NCBI GenBank assembly: GCA_936450465.1
Contig: OW388293.1
Coordinates: 85,210,134 to 85,274,133 of the forward strand
DNA from: Gibbula magus
Lineage: Eukaryota > Mollusca > Gastropoda > Trochida > Trochidae
Direction: 5' to 3'
DNA length: 64,000 nt
This document shows, one piece after another, positions 49,745 through 61,730 of the stretch. A program made the translations under genes and the position numbers. Below the pieces are notes generated by a model that was not told the DNA's origin, ran no database searches, and worked only from the letters and a program-made list of their open reading frames with translations. Within the stretch, counting starts at the first letter, position 1; every line of letters begins with the position of its first letter.

Positions 49745-50065
49745 TATTATCACAGTTTCGCTATTGAAAAAAACATTCGGAATGGTTCAGAAACAAACAT
49801 ATTTTAACACACTAATACACGCCTTTCATGTATAACATGATCACTCCGTTTGCTATCCAGTTTCCATTTGTCAGAACCTGACATTTTCTTGAAAATAGTG
49901 CTTGCAGAACTTCTTTCCTATCTCGTTTGTAAACATCAGCATGTGCTGAAGTAGAATGTTAATTTAACATGCTTGCAGGATACATATCGTCAATGATTAA
50001 TATCCTGAAACAAACAGGTTGGCATAATTTGATAATGGGCAAAACATAACCAATAATGTTGGTCT
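49745..50065. repeat. Local duplication, copy 2 of the 32.2-kb segment
   Basis: Matches 32195-32530 and 51530-51750 in order. Here it is not followed by the long-inverted-repeat arm, unlike the other two copies. Confidence 0.6.
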
Positions 50066-50414
50066 AATATCGTCCACAGAATCGGTCAACATTGAAATGA
50101 AAATGAAAGCAAAATACACATCGAGAGAGAACTGCACTATGGGACTAATATCAACAAGCGCCATTGACGTACATCAATGGGTGTGAACTTACTAGAATTT
50201 CTTTATTGCTGGTCTTATCTGACAAATATTCTTGTGTGTACATTGATTCATTTGTCTCATTGATAAATGTTTGTCAAAATGTCAATTTTGATTAATATCT
50301 GATTTATGTGAACCAAATATCCATGCTTAGAAATGCAATTAATGGAAATAGCGATATTTATAGAGATATACTATATACTAAGTTTCATGACTAACCTGAA
50401 GTTGTATAAATAGA

Positions 50415-50555
50415 GGATACTAAACGACCTTCTATTTAATACCAGTTTTATTAAACGAGTTAATGATTTTGTATAAAACGAGCGAAAGCGAGTTTGATAC
50501 CACTCATTCACGAGTTTAATAAAAATTGTATTAAATAGAAGGAAGTTTAGTATTC
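50415..50555. repeat. Palindromic foldback element, family P copy 2
   Basis: GGATACTAAACGACCTTCTA at the left pairs with the right end at 50555. The centre ACGAGCGAAAGCGAGTT is shared with 19775-19917. Confidence 0.75.
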
Positions 50556-50750
50556 TGTTTATTACTCGCCCAACCTATAATCCAGCGAAATAGCCGACAT
50601 AACTCTGAAACTATGATTCCAGCAAATTCGATACCACTGTGACGACGTTACTCATATTGTGACGTCATACGTGCGGCGGTATTACACCAGTTTAATATTG
50701 CCGTAAACATATTACACTGCAGTATCTTACACGGGCGAGTAATAAAACTA
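50556..50750. mobile_element. MITE-like segment next to the palindrome
   Basis: GTTTATTACTCGCCC (from about 50557) and GGGCGAGTAATAAAAC (to about 50748) form terminal inverted repeats around about 160 bp that hold TGACGTCA at 50660-50667. It may be one composite element with the palindrome. Confidence 0.5.
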
Positions 50751-51529
50751 GGAATGTAACACCCTCTGAATAATTTGGTATGACGTTCAGATCAGCTGGG
50801 AGAACATGAATGAATTCAGATTATATAATGTGTAATAGTCTATCACCATAAACAATAACCCATACTGAAATTCATATTCGATTTTGAAAAGATATATGAC
50901 TCTAGAGTAAACTAGAGTGAAACTTTAATAACACATACCTTCTGATTCAACAACTTTATCCACCTGATCATCAAAGCATCTTATACGACTTGGCACAATA
51001 CAGATTTACCCCCAGTGTCATATCGCCAAGGCAAATGGTTAAGATTTTAAAAGAGATGAATGTTGTCTGATGACTCAATTTGACGCCAAAGTTTATCTTA
51101 AAATAAATGAATTCACAATCCCCATTTTAATTGTAAATTTCGGAATTTATTTGGACACAATAAATCCGGAATTAAAGAAAAATAATAAAAAAAACATTTG
51201 ATTACATTTATGTCATGTTTCTTATTGATGAAACAAATGTACTTATTATGAAATGTCTTTTTTAAATCCATGAGTCAATCGGAAGTGTGTGTCAAAACTG
51301 CATAACGTTTAACAAAGTAAAATATAATGAGTTTAAACCCTGTATTGACTGTGTCATTATGCACACACTTTTGAACATTCAGTCAGTAATCTTATGAAGA
51401 ATTCGTATCATGTCTAAATGGTTATCCTACCAGATATATATGTAAACAAAGCTAAGATTTATAATCACATAATATGTAAGCGCATATTCAGAAGCAATTT
51501 TATAACACTGCTGCAGGCCATCTCTGTAT

Positions 51530-51750
51530 AACTTTATCACATATTTTGCTTTCTCAGTTTCAATTTGTCAGGGCCTGACATTTTAGTGAAATGAGTGATT
51601 GTAGAACTTTTTTCCTATCTAGTCTGTAAACATCAGCATGTGCTGAAGAATCATTCTATTCTATCCTGTTTGCAGGGTAAATAACGTCAATGATTAATAT
51701 CCTGAAACAAAAAGGTTTGCATACATTGATAAATGGCAAAACAAAACCAT
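51530..51750. repeat. Local duplication, copy 3 of the 32.2-kb segment
   Basis: Shares TCAGGGCCTGACATTTT, CAGCATGTGCTGAA and GATTAATATCCTGAAACAAA with 32.2 and 49.7 kb. Confidence 0.6.
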
Positions 51751-51911
51751 CAACATTGTTTAAACACTGTATACTGTTTTTATCAACATTGAAATGAAAA
51801 TGAGTGCGAAAATCAATATATACAGAGAGCTGCATCTATGGGACTGGTCACATGTTCAGTTGACCATCACCACATGTAGTTTAACCATCTATTGATTTAT
51901 GCAATGTGTTA

Positions 51912-52139
51912 AATCTGACATAAGTTAATACAGATTTACCCAAATGAATGTATTTATAGTAAACATGTCATTCATTACATTCGTTTTATTTTGCCAAGTT
52001 TCTGTGACCCTTTCGAATTGAATCTGACATAAGTTAATCAAGATTTACCCCAACGAATGTACTTATAGAAAACATTCATTGGGGTAATTACATTACATTC
52101 GTTTTATTTTGCCAAGTTTCTGTGACCCTTTCGAATTTG
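51912..52139. repeat. 109-bp tandem duplication
   Basis: AATCTGACATAAGTTAAT begins at 51912 and again at 52021. Both units run to TTGCCAAGTTTCTGTGACCC and TTTCGAATT. The second unit carries a small inverted internal change around CATTCATTGGGG. Confidence 0.85.
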
Positions 52140-54427
52140 ACATACATTTAATTTACAGTAACAAACAGTAAAGTTCAGTAACACACATTTCCTAGGGCAA
52201 AATAACCTATCATTCTCCTGGCAAACATTTGACAAAGACAAACCACAGCGCAGAATATATTGCTATTCTGAAAATGCTTTCAGCTACAAATTGAGACTGT
52301 CCAGTGTGGCTATTTGATAGTTTGTCATTATGAGAAAAAAAAGGAAATGAATAATTCAAAGATAGGATGGAAATTCATGTCAAGTGTGTATTACACCGAT
52401 GTTAATTTCTCCAATGTACATACATCCCTAAGGCTTATACGTATTGTAAGCAATGTTTGATGCTGAGTAACCTGTTTAGCCCTTTCAAAGATAAATGATT
52501 GTATTTTACCCTAGGATGTTTTCTCGTTTGCAATGGGTAATTTTAGCTGGTTTTTTTATGTTTATTATTTTAATCAAATTGAGTTGTGAGTCATGGATAG
52601 TCAATTGCTTAACTATATATTAATTACCATGGTATAAGACTTAATACTCTATTAGTTTATAACTTATATCTTATAGCTTTATTGGTTACACTTAAGTCAA
52701 ATTTATTAATACGTACTCCTGTTCAACAATTTTATTATAATGTTCATCGGACTAGTTTAAATTTACTGTCATCCAACATCTATCTGAAGTAAAACATGAT
52801 TTTTGTTAAAGGTCATTTTAATCATGATCTGTAAGGTTACTGTTAACTTTAATTTTCGGAATATATTAGACCACAAAGCTGAAACTCATGTCGTCGGAAT
52901 GCCTATAAATGAACGCATAAATCAACTGGCTGTTATATAATTATGAATTCACAAACAAGAGCTAAAAACCAATACAACCCCGGGCAAATGTAATCTAATA
53001 CAAACTGAATGCTAGTTGTCTGACAACCGATGCCTAGTGTTTTACAAAGCCCACCAGCTAAATGTACACTTCAGAGCCAAAGAGAACATTACCTGTCTAC
53101 ACATGACTAGTACATGTCACATAACAGGCAAAATATACGTCCTCAGCGGACAACTTCAACAAGATACTTGGAGGCGTGAAATTGAAAATAATTAAGTTGT
53201 TTAAAGAACAAATCTGTCAAACAGTTGCTCTTTGAGCATTGATTTCTTTTGCACCAGTTTAGTTAATTACATTGTTAGCTGATCACTGCTACACAGCGAA
53301 TTTGACGTTGAGGGGATGTTTTGTTGACAACAAAAATGTGTTGAGGACACTTTGAAGTTTAGAAGTTACTTTATTTTTCCCTTCTTCTTCTGCAGTGCAG
53401 TTATTGATACTCAGCAGTTTGGCATCGAGGGATGGTTTTGTTAACAAGAAATGTGTGCCAATGATGGGTTTTTTGAAGGACATTAAACTTTGAATAGGCA
53501 TGAAGGCAATGGTTAGTTTATAAAAAATGTACTACACCCTGTGAGTAGATCTCCTGACCTGTATTAAAAATCATGTATATGAGCATCAAGTGAAGGAGTA
53601 GGTATCATCTCTGGGTTATTGTTTGAATACCTTATTTATGTAAGGCCATAACTTAATTTACTACAGTGTGTGTCATATTATGAACTTACCATTGCTTTCA
53701 TTGAGAGGCATTTAAGAAGCTGGTATGAAGAATTAGAACACATTCTATGGATAGTCAAGCTCTTTATTGTTATGAATGTGACGTTTCGATGAAGATACCA
53801 GCACCGTTGTCTATCAAATGATACATAATCATAACAACCATATATAATATATGTAATTGTGGTAATTATGTGTTTTCAAGTGGTTTCATTTGTGTACATG
53901 GTGCTTTAAAAGAAACAGCGAAAATCAGTTAATATCTTTTTTACTATTTTATTTGTCCTTCACGATTTTTTAGAAATCACCTAAGATTATGGTTACTGTA
54001 GATTTCCACCAAATCCCTTTCGATGTGACCTTAACTGATAACTGATAAGTGTCATCACGTTTTACAGTGCCTTTAGATCAAGTTTCGTCAACATTTGAAT
54101 GTGATATCAATCAAGAAAATATGGTAGCCATCACATGGCAAATAAGAATATATTGTTATATGCAGGTTTTGTGATTTAAAATAAAGACACCCCCACTTTC
54201 CAACTTCCACTTGACCAAGATTGTTGAAGGAACAAGGCTGAAACTTGGGAATCGAGCATGGCGCACAGAGACAGAAGTCTTTATTACCTATGTTTATCAA
54301 TGAGGAACCAGGAAATCTATGTTGGCATGTGCAATCAACTAATAGTGAAGAACGGTCAAGTTGTTTGAGGGATTGGTTCTGAAGAAAGATGTTTGCATCA
54401 ATTGCAACTCAATTCAAACTTGTTCTA

Positions 54428-54447
54428 TTGGCGCCGGTCTGGGTAAT
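54428..54447. repeat. GGCGCC block, copy 3 of 4
   Basis: TTGGCGCCGGTCTGGGTAAT, identical to the 28806 copy. Homology continues right through GATAATTTGTAGATAATGAA. Confidence 0.75.
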
Positions 54448-54829
54448 GAGGTCGGGATAATTTGTAGATAATGAAGCCTCGTATTCTATGTCAGAGGAAG
54501 TCTATTTGCATTTGAATGAATCTGTTCAAGAAATCGAAGAAAGAGTGGAACTTTTAAGCACACTATGTGTTATATTTTGCATCATCTTAATTACAAGTAA
54601 TTACTCTTTTTTCATGAATTTCGGATCCTTACATTGATTTGTGTTTGCTGCTTTTAATGATGAATCCTACCAATACATACATGTACTAAATATTCAAGTT
54701 CATCCAAAAATCTAATAACCCACTTACATCTTTAAGTGAACAAGTTGGTAGATGATTCTACGCCATTACTAAAGTAGCCACTATGCTCGAATGTTCCATT
54801 AACTATCAAGATTGATTGCTTCCCCACAG

Positions 54830-54973
54830 GGAAATCTAGCCTACAGCGATCCACGTTGTCATTTAATAGAGAAGAAATTCCTGGCCTTTGTAGCTGATGG
54901 GTGTCTAGGGATGGAAGCTGATTTCCTAACCAATCTACTTCATGATGTGGTTATTCCTGTCAGTCCTCCTTGA
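54830..54973 (+). CDS. Candidate terminal exon in copy C, product unknown
   Basis: The acceptor ATTGCTTCCCCACAG is followed in phase 0 by 47 codons and a stop. The peptide begins GNLAYSDPRCHLIEKKF and contains ADGCLGMEADFLTNLL, with two cysteines. Copy A (25.39 kb) keeps the acceptor and the first part of the frame, then frameshifts. The composition is protein-like, and the upstream GGCGCC block could supply a phase-0 donor (TGG|GTAATG at about 54443). I recognise no family. A gene fragment captured by the element is one explanation. Confidence 0.3.
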   Translation, partial: GNLAYSDPRCHLIEKKFLAFVADGCLGMEADFLTNLLHDVVIPVSPP

Positions 54974-56384
54974 AATATTATCTTTAAGATATAGAGAGGA
55001 TATCACCCAGGTATCTACTGATAACAAAGTTTTGAATATGATAAAGGTAACAACTATCCGAGATTTTATTCATCATCCAAAAGCATTCTTCATTATGTTT
55101 GAAAGATAAATCTTCAGTTGTGAACACATCACTATCTTTATTATTCCAATGCTGTGAATGGCTTTATGTCAACCGTTCTATCACGTCATAACACTGTGAG
55201 TCATTTTTGGTGCAAAATTATTTTAATGTAAAAAAGTTGTCGATAACAGGGCATTTGAAAAATCTACTGTTATTGTGGTTTCTCCTAGGTGATACACAAT
55301 GTATAGATTGATATCACACAGGCGACAACTCCTGTGTTCACAGTTCTGGATGGTAAATGCGAGTATGACTAAAAATGTATCAGATATAATACATTTTAAA
55401 TCAAACATATGACCACTTACACCATTGTGTAATATTTGGGAGTGCGTTGAAATACCCTAACACAGTAACACACACACAGCAGTACAGAGCAATATCATTG
55501 GCCACATTTTCAAAACATTCGATGTTTGAAGAGCTAAAGTTCAACAGAATTTCTTCTTTGCACAGTTTTCATTATTTCCAATTTCATGCCTCTCATAATC
55601 TTTTACAACTATCGCGTTAAGGATGGATATTTTGTTCGTTATGTGACGTGTACTAGCCATGTGTATAAATGTAATTATCTTTTGGCTGAAGAAGTGTACA
55701 TTTAGCTGGCGGACTTTTTGAACAGAAGGCTACTTTTCACAAGTCAATTTCTCATTCATCTTTTCAAGACTGTCTAATGTTTGAACGGTTTACAAGCATG
55801 AGTGTGAGATTATATTGATTTTCCTCTTGAGATCTTGTAAAAATGAAATTAGTTGTTTATAATTTGTTCGTTGTTCATCGATGTCTATATGAATAAGTCA
55901 AAGAACTGTCAATGTCATGTCGACGCTGTTTATCCAACTGTCCAAGTCCTGTTGACGCTGATTCTTCAATGTCCAAGTCCTGTTGACACTAATTCTCCAA
56001 CTTTCCAAATCCTGTTGACGCTGGATCTCCAAATGTCAGGAACGGTTCTGTTTCCGATGGGTACACGTGTATATAGTTCAGATAGTACAGATGTCTGTAC
56101 ATTTTCAATTAGATGTTATTTTGTTTTTCGATGTAATCTGTAAGTTCCTGAATTATGGAAACTACATGTATGTTACATACCTTGTCATTTTACCTTGTTC
56201 AGTTGTCATCAGTTCAAATTTAAGATAATAAGAACTTACCATTTTCACAAAATAAATGAAAATCTTGATGGTATTAACAATGTGGAAGATGATGTTAGAA
56301 TTGTTTCATGAAATTAAAATAAGAATGATAATTTATTTTTGGGATGTGTGTATGGTGCTTAAGCTGAATAAATGCACATAATCC

Positions 56385-56563
56385 GTCAAGTCTGTGGTTG
56401 GTTTATCATAGCTTACTGATACATCCCCAGGGTTAGTCAGATAAGTGAGACATTAGTGCTGTAATCCTGGAGATTGAGTTGCAGACATTTGACATGAAGT
56501 TATTAAACTATCAAGATCACACCATACCCAAAGTCATCCCTTTTACTATGTAGGGAATTCAAA
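56385..56563. repeat. 179-bp high-identity repeat, copy 2
   Basis: Partner of 37579-37757, same orientation, about six differences by eye. Confidence 0.8.
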
Positions 56564-56854
56564 GAGTTAACATGTTTGAAAAATGAAAGTACTGACGATA
56601 AATAAATGTGGCAAGCTGATAACAGAAACTATTGATTGTAGCAAATAAAACTCCCACTCATGTATAATTTAATAATTCTAGAGATGCTTTGCTCAAATAA
56701 ATAGAATGAAATATTTGGGAATGTTTGTTAACACAGTGACATACTGTTTAAAAAAAACTTATTTAGAAATTTATAATTTTAGAAATACTATGCTGAATAC
56801 ATTAGAAATACTTGCAGTTTAGTTTGTGAGCAAATATAACATGGTTATATATAT

Positions 56855-56970
56855 TTGTTCACTACCTCAGAGGGGTAATGAATGTGGGTTCGAATCCCTC
56901 ATGGGACTGAAAAAAGTTCAAGCATGTGTACTATTGAAGGTAGTGTTATCCTAAATATAACCATGTTATC
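56855..56970 (+). mobile_element. tRNA-derived SINE, copy 3
   Basis: It has a clean B box, GGGTTCGAATCCC (about 56885-56897), preceded by TCACTACCTCAGAGGGGTAA and followed by TATTGAAGGTAGTGTTATCC, the shared SINE core. A full cloverleaf cannot be drawn, so it is not called a tRNA gene. Confidence 0.5.
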
Positions 56971-56984
56971 ATTGTATTTATCAT

Positions 56985-58026
56985 CACCCACCTACAAAAC
57001 AATAACAGATAATCATCCAGAGAAGTCAAACTAATTGTACTGTAATACACAAACTTTACTGACCTTAAATTGTTAATTTGTTTTATCAATATTAATGTAT
57101 TCAATGTAGCTGTTTATGGTATATCCATATAACATATGGTCGCAATTAAACTGTTTAATGACACTTGTAGCATCTTCATTAACGACTGTTGTATGTGAAA
57201 CAAGGGTAATTATGACTAACATTTACAGATTAACATTTCCCGATTCCGTTTATATCAAGCACCGTTAAATCACATCGTGTTTTCCAATATGAAGTATCAA
57301 GTTGTTAACATCAATAATACATAATAGTGAGTGAATTGTATATATCTGTTTTTGAAACAACGACTAAATAAATGTTATTAAAAAATGGAATTGGTTTGTC
57401 CTGAAGAGAGAAACAAAAACAAATAGTCTTTAGATTGTAATAAGATCTTGCGTTAATACATGATTTATGTTTAGAATATAAAATAATTAATCACCAATAA
57501 ACTCAAATATTATAAGAATTCATATGACTATTTTCCAAACATCAAAGTTCGTATTATATCTCCTGAAGCTATAAGCTTAATGGTTCGGAAGTAACAAATA
57601 TGTATGTGGAAAAACCATTGTATCAGGTCCGATAACTAAATTTGATTAATTATTAATGATAATGATATGGTATTGCGTTAGATATTTCGATGGGGATTCT
57701 TGTACCGTTATCAGGGATTGTGTAACACAAAACAATGGAAAATTGCATTTCTTCACTTGAAATGGAATCTATAGCAATGTTTTATACGCAATCGTAACTT
57801 GACTTTAAAATGTGCGGTCAACACATTGAAGAAGCCAAATATGAACCCAATTTCTGATAAACCTAATAAATCTGATCAATCTGAAAGCTGTTAAAAATCA
57901 GTTGTAAAAAAGTGCACAACACTCTTATAAATGAATGAATGCTATTGTAAGAAATGGATATTTGATTTCCTTATTATGTAGATAGAGATGTTGACGTAGA
58001 TTGTTATGTCTTTGTCAATCTTACAG
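56985..58026. other. Gene-free stretch
   Basis: No supportable gene. About 57530-57610 matches 45425-45500 (TTTTCCAAACATCAAAG, GTTCGGAAGTAACAAATA), part of local duplication family 2. Confidence 0.4.
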
Positions 58027-58138
58027 TAAAACGGAGGATATGTACGAAGAAAGGGATGATGATACTTCGAGTTTGATCATACCAAAAATATGTGTTGATG
58101 TACAAATATTGCATTTCGGAATTATTTACCCAAATTGA
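58027..58138 (+). CDS. Candidate terminal exon, acidic, product unknown
   Basis: A good acceptor, TGTCTTTGTCAATCTTACAG, precedes one carried nt, 36 codons and a stop. The peptide starts KTEDMYEERDDDTSSLIIPK and ends in a hydrophobic stretch with VDVQILHFG. The acidic Tyr-containing start would suit a cytoplasmic tail. A donor-like GAT|GTACAA lies inside at about 58100, so the true exon could be shorter. No copy exists elsewhere in the window. Confidence 0.3.
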
Positions 58139-58447
58139 CGTTTTCTCCGCGTGTAAGTAATGTCATACATCAACTATGTTGTAACTGATAACATTGGATA
58201 TATATAATACTAAACGAATGGTGATTCTCAAGTAAAGACAATGAAAGTACCACTTGTTGAGGCTATCAGTAACTTAGAAGCACTGAACATTACAGTCATT
58301 TATTTAAAAAAGCATAACATATATAATACATAATATAATGTTATTAATTAAGTATTTCCGTATTAGCTCAGTTACAGGTCCGAGGTCCCTTGTATTGGCC
58401 AGAGACAGACTTATTCATCAGCTGTAACTCAATTCAACCGTTCAGTG

Positions 58448-58467
58448 TTGGCGCCAGTCTGGGTAAT
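58448..58467. repeat. GGCGCC block, copy 4 of 4
   Basis: TTGGCGCCAGTCTGGGTAAT, preceded by TTATTCATCAGCTGTAACTC as at 43.5 kb. Confidence 0.75.
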
Positions 58468-58548
58468 GGTGTAAGCATGTTTTGAAAATATGTATTTTGT
58501 CCCGTGTCCTATTTAGAGGAAAGTAGTTTTCCTCTTCTGTACAAGACT

Positions 58549-58670
58549 CTGGGCCTCCTTTCACAAAGCAACCTTTACTAAGGTTAACCTTAACTCCCAT
58601 ACTTTAACATTGCACTAAGGTAACCTTAGGGACTTACGATCAACTTAGTGCTTTGTGAAAGGAGGCCCAG
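58549..58670. mobile_element. MITE with GGGCCTCCTTTCACAAAG ends
   Basis: CTGGGCCTCCTTTCACAAAG at the left is the exact reverse complement of CTTTGTGAAAGGAGGCCCAG at the right. Inner stems continue through AAGGTTAACCTTA-like sequence. At 122 bp it is a compact non-autonomous DNA element. Confidence 0.85.
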
Positions 58671-58820
58671 GGCCTGTTCTTCCAATGATCTAGAGAGAAT
58701 TAGTATAACTCTTCAGATCATTCACTGTCATGAAACATTCTGAGAGTTATAGGTGTAAATGTAGTTAATCCTTCTACTTCGTGTTTCTTTCATGACTGTT
58801 GATCATGAAAAGTGAGAGTG

Positions 58821-59000
58821 TTAAGATAAGATAAAACTTTATTATACCGAGGGAAATTCGTTTAACACCAAAACAGTCTCAAATACACAAAGACGTACAA
58901 TGTACAACTATAGACTACTTAACATGAACATGATATGACATGTTCACATTGTCACACACACAGGCGACATGACATACACTTATGTAAGTACAGCAAAGGT
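58821..59000 (-). mobile_element. Non-LTR retrotransposon 3' end
   Basis: On the minus strand the sequence ends GAATTTCCCTCGGTATAATA, then AAG and a (TTATC)n tail (58821-58834). The TTCCC-TCGG-ATAAAG plus short-repeat tail is a familiar 3' end of LINE elements. It is 5'-truncated and no reverse transcriptase is visible. Confidence 0.5.
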
Positions 59001-60009
59001 TTTCATTAAAGATTGGTCACAAACAGGATAACTTATTTAGTTTCTGTGACTTGATAATTCACATTTATTGATTTGAATGATGTCACGAATACTTGTTGTT
59101 ATGAAGGATTGTCTAGCTCTGATTTTTAGTCTCAAATGACGCCGAGTTATTTTAAAGATCACCTCTTCCAGTTACTTCATTATCTATTCTAATAGGCTGA
59201 GGAGGTTCCTTATTTCGCCGAAAATCATAAATAATGTTCTTATCTTTCTTTAAATTCAAATGATTATCTCTACATTAGGACATGTGCCTTAACATTTCAA
59301 TGCCTTGAATTTCACCGTAAACACATCAGTTGATGACAACTGACAATCATTGGTGTATGAAAACCAAAGGGGACAAAACACAACATTATGCCGCTGCAGT
59401 AGATGTTGTCGGAATATAAGAACGACGATCATTGAAATACTAAGTACGATTAACCATAAATTCTTTAACCCATCTGATGATGTTGGAGTTCACACCAAGA
59501 TTTAATAGTTTACTTATCAAAAGGTGAGGTTGAATAGTGTTGAAGTTGACCCACATGTTGTTCCACATCTGTAATTGGTATGTTTGGCAATGTCAAATAT
59601 TCATGGTAAAAAAATATTAAAAAATGTTTAACATATTCTTTCTGAACACATAAATCATTTATTGGGTAGATGACTTTAGATGATTAGACTTTAAGAATAG
59701 TGTAGAACACTTACCTTCAAGAGCAAAATACTTCACATTCATGGGTAGAGAATTTAGCTTTAAAGTTGATCATATCAGATTCAAGAATAGAGGACTTCAT
59801 ATTCATAAGTTGAGGACCTAAAATTACTGAATTACTCATGAAGCTGAAGTTACTATATCATGAAGATAGTTTTCTGAAAATATCTGCTTGATATCGTTTT
59901 AAATATTTTGACCAGTCTCTTAAAGGAACCAACATAAACTAACCCATGCCGAGGTAACAAATATTACATCGAGCATAGATACATTTTATTATTTTCGTCT
60001 CCTTATTAG
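59000..60009. other. Gene-free stretch
   Basis: I see no gene, hairpin or tandem repeat that I can support. Confidence 0.4.
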
Positions 60010-60245
60010 GAATGGGTTTGATTGTTTAGAATAGCTTCGTGTTGACAAATACGTTTCTAGGTTGTGGAGGCATTGTTCATGTCTGTCTGTTGTTACAGAA
60101 AATACCATAACAAGATATATGAATAAAAAGATGATTTAAGGTAATAGTCAATGTTGATATAATGTTTTAACGTTTGCTAAAAATGTTGGAACACCATTTT
60201 CGGCGGTTCCGTTACCATTTGTGCGGTCATGGAGGATATTTTGTG
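60010..60245 (-). repeat. Dispersed repeat, inverted copy of 20412-20665
   Basis: The minus strand reads GCACAAAT, AAATGG, GACAGACATGAACAATGCCT and AAACAATCAAACCC in the same order as 20.4-20.66 kb. It lacks the candidate signal-peptide ORF that precedes the other copy. Confidence 0.55.
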
Positions 60246-60689
60246 TTTTAAGGGTGATATCACTTACCTCTCATCGAGTGACAAGGTAAAGTCGATATAT
60301 TCACGAGTGGATACGTTCTTCTGTTATGAAAAAGACTGTCCTAAGTTATATATTATATAATTTGATGTCGTCATAAAATAGCCGTTTAATTACATATATG
60401 TACTGATTTATACTGACAAAACGTATTGGAAATCGCTTGCCGGATCCGGCTAGACGGTTCTTGGGGCAATTCCACCACTTTTTGTGGTTTGTTGTCAATG
60501 GGTTGGATTTAGACTTGTTTATAACACTCATTGTAGAATAAATTATAATATTTATATATTTTGCATGGTTTGGTTACTAATGCACTTATGGTAAATGATT
60601 CATGTCATGGTTTCCAAGTCGCAAACCTTTTACAGACTCTCTGGAGAAGTGTTTTCGATTTGATTTACTTTTAACTTCTTCTTGCTGTA

Positions 60690-61730
60690 TCAAAAGGTCA
60701 TTGTGTGAAATCGACCGGATTTAAACCAAAATTAGTTGCATTTTTTCTATCTCCAGAAAGAAACACCAACTCTCTGATGTCAGAGTAGTTTCAATCAAGC
60801 CTATCCGTCTGCTGCCTCCGCTTTATAGAATGATATTCCAGTAGAAAGTGCATATGTGCTAGCGTTCTAAATGTCAAGCCTATGTGCAGTATTAAAGGAA
60901 ACTGTTAGACAGATGAGAAGTATATTTAGAGAGGAATGTATTGCCGAATACGTTACCATTTATTTGATTGAATAAAGTCCTTTTGAATGTTGAATATCAT
61001 TTCAAAATCACATATTGCAAAGACGGATTTATGCGATATTCAGTTGAGCTATGAATCCCCTGCCACGTGTCAGATTAGTGTCTGAGTCATGAGAGTGCAC
61101 TTGCCAAACACAACAGCAACTATCTTGCGTGGGTGGAACTCTGCTACCAGAAATTTAATTTCAACTGTGATTGGATTTTCAGAAGTTGTTTGTCCAATTT
61201 GAGATGTGGTCAACTTTAAGTTAGCTTACGTAATTCGAGAGGGTCACTATTTCAACATTATTAACAACCCAAAAGTGAAGCCATATTTCTGTTAATATTT
61301 TAGTTGACATTGTAGAAACATACTATACGTAGTAAAATATAAATACAATTTAATAACATCTATACATGTGTAAAAACACTGACTGCACTCTGTTTCATTT
61401 TGTTTCACAATGTCAAGTGTCATACATAACATAACATAACATTTATTTCCTTCTGCAGTTCACGAAAGTTGACCTGCAACTACCAGAAGGTAGTTAGCTG
61501 GCGCTAAGCGGACCGATATTTAATATGACATTGCACAACCGAGAGATAATTACATTCACACACTTGGCTGCAATGCGTCACATAACCGCAGTGTATCAGG
61601 TGCTTTATCAGAAAACTTCTTTCTTACCAGCAATGCGTGAAATCGAAAATAATGGAAACAACATAAAAGAAAGAAACCTGACAGATTCACTCTCTTTAAG
61701 CATCTATGGACGGTAGGCTGTGTTGCGCTA
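60690..61730. repeat. Local duplication family 2, copy E
   Basis: Contains the same ordered blocks as D and D' (TTTCAATCAAGCCTATCCGT, TGTGCTAGCGTTCTAAATGT, CCCTGCCACGTGTCAGATTA, AGTTCACGAAAGTTGACCTG). It ends with GCAATGCGTGAAATCGAAAA, resembling the long-inverted-repeat arm. Confidence 0.6.

Larger units (their letters stand above)
52935..55860. mobile_element. Long-inverted-repeat element, copy C
   Basis: The left arm (about 52940-53290) pairs with the reverse complement of the right arm (about 55480-55850). The left has ACCAGCTAAATGTACACTTC; the right reversed gives GCCAGCTAAATGTACACTTC and ATGGCTAGTACACGTCACAT. It is the longest copy, with the GGCGCC block and the 54.83-kb candidate exon in its body. 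The outer ends are not sharply defined because homology with copy B runs further left to about 51.5 kb. Confidence 0.6.

Noticed and set aside
56855..56970. Possible tRNA gene
   Set aside because: The B box is good but no acceptor or anticodon stem pairs; the shared downstream core shows it is a SINE.
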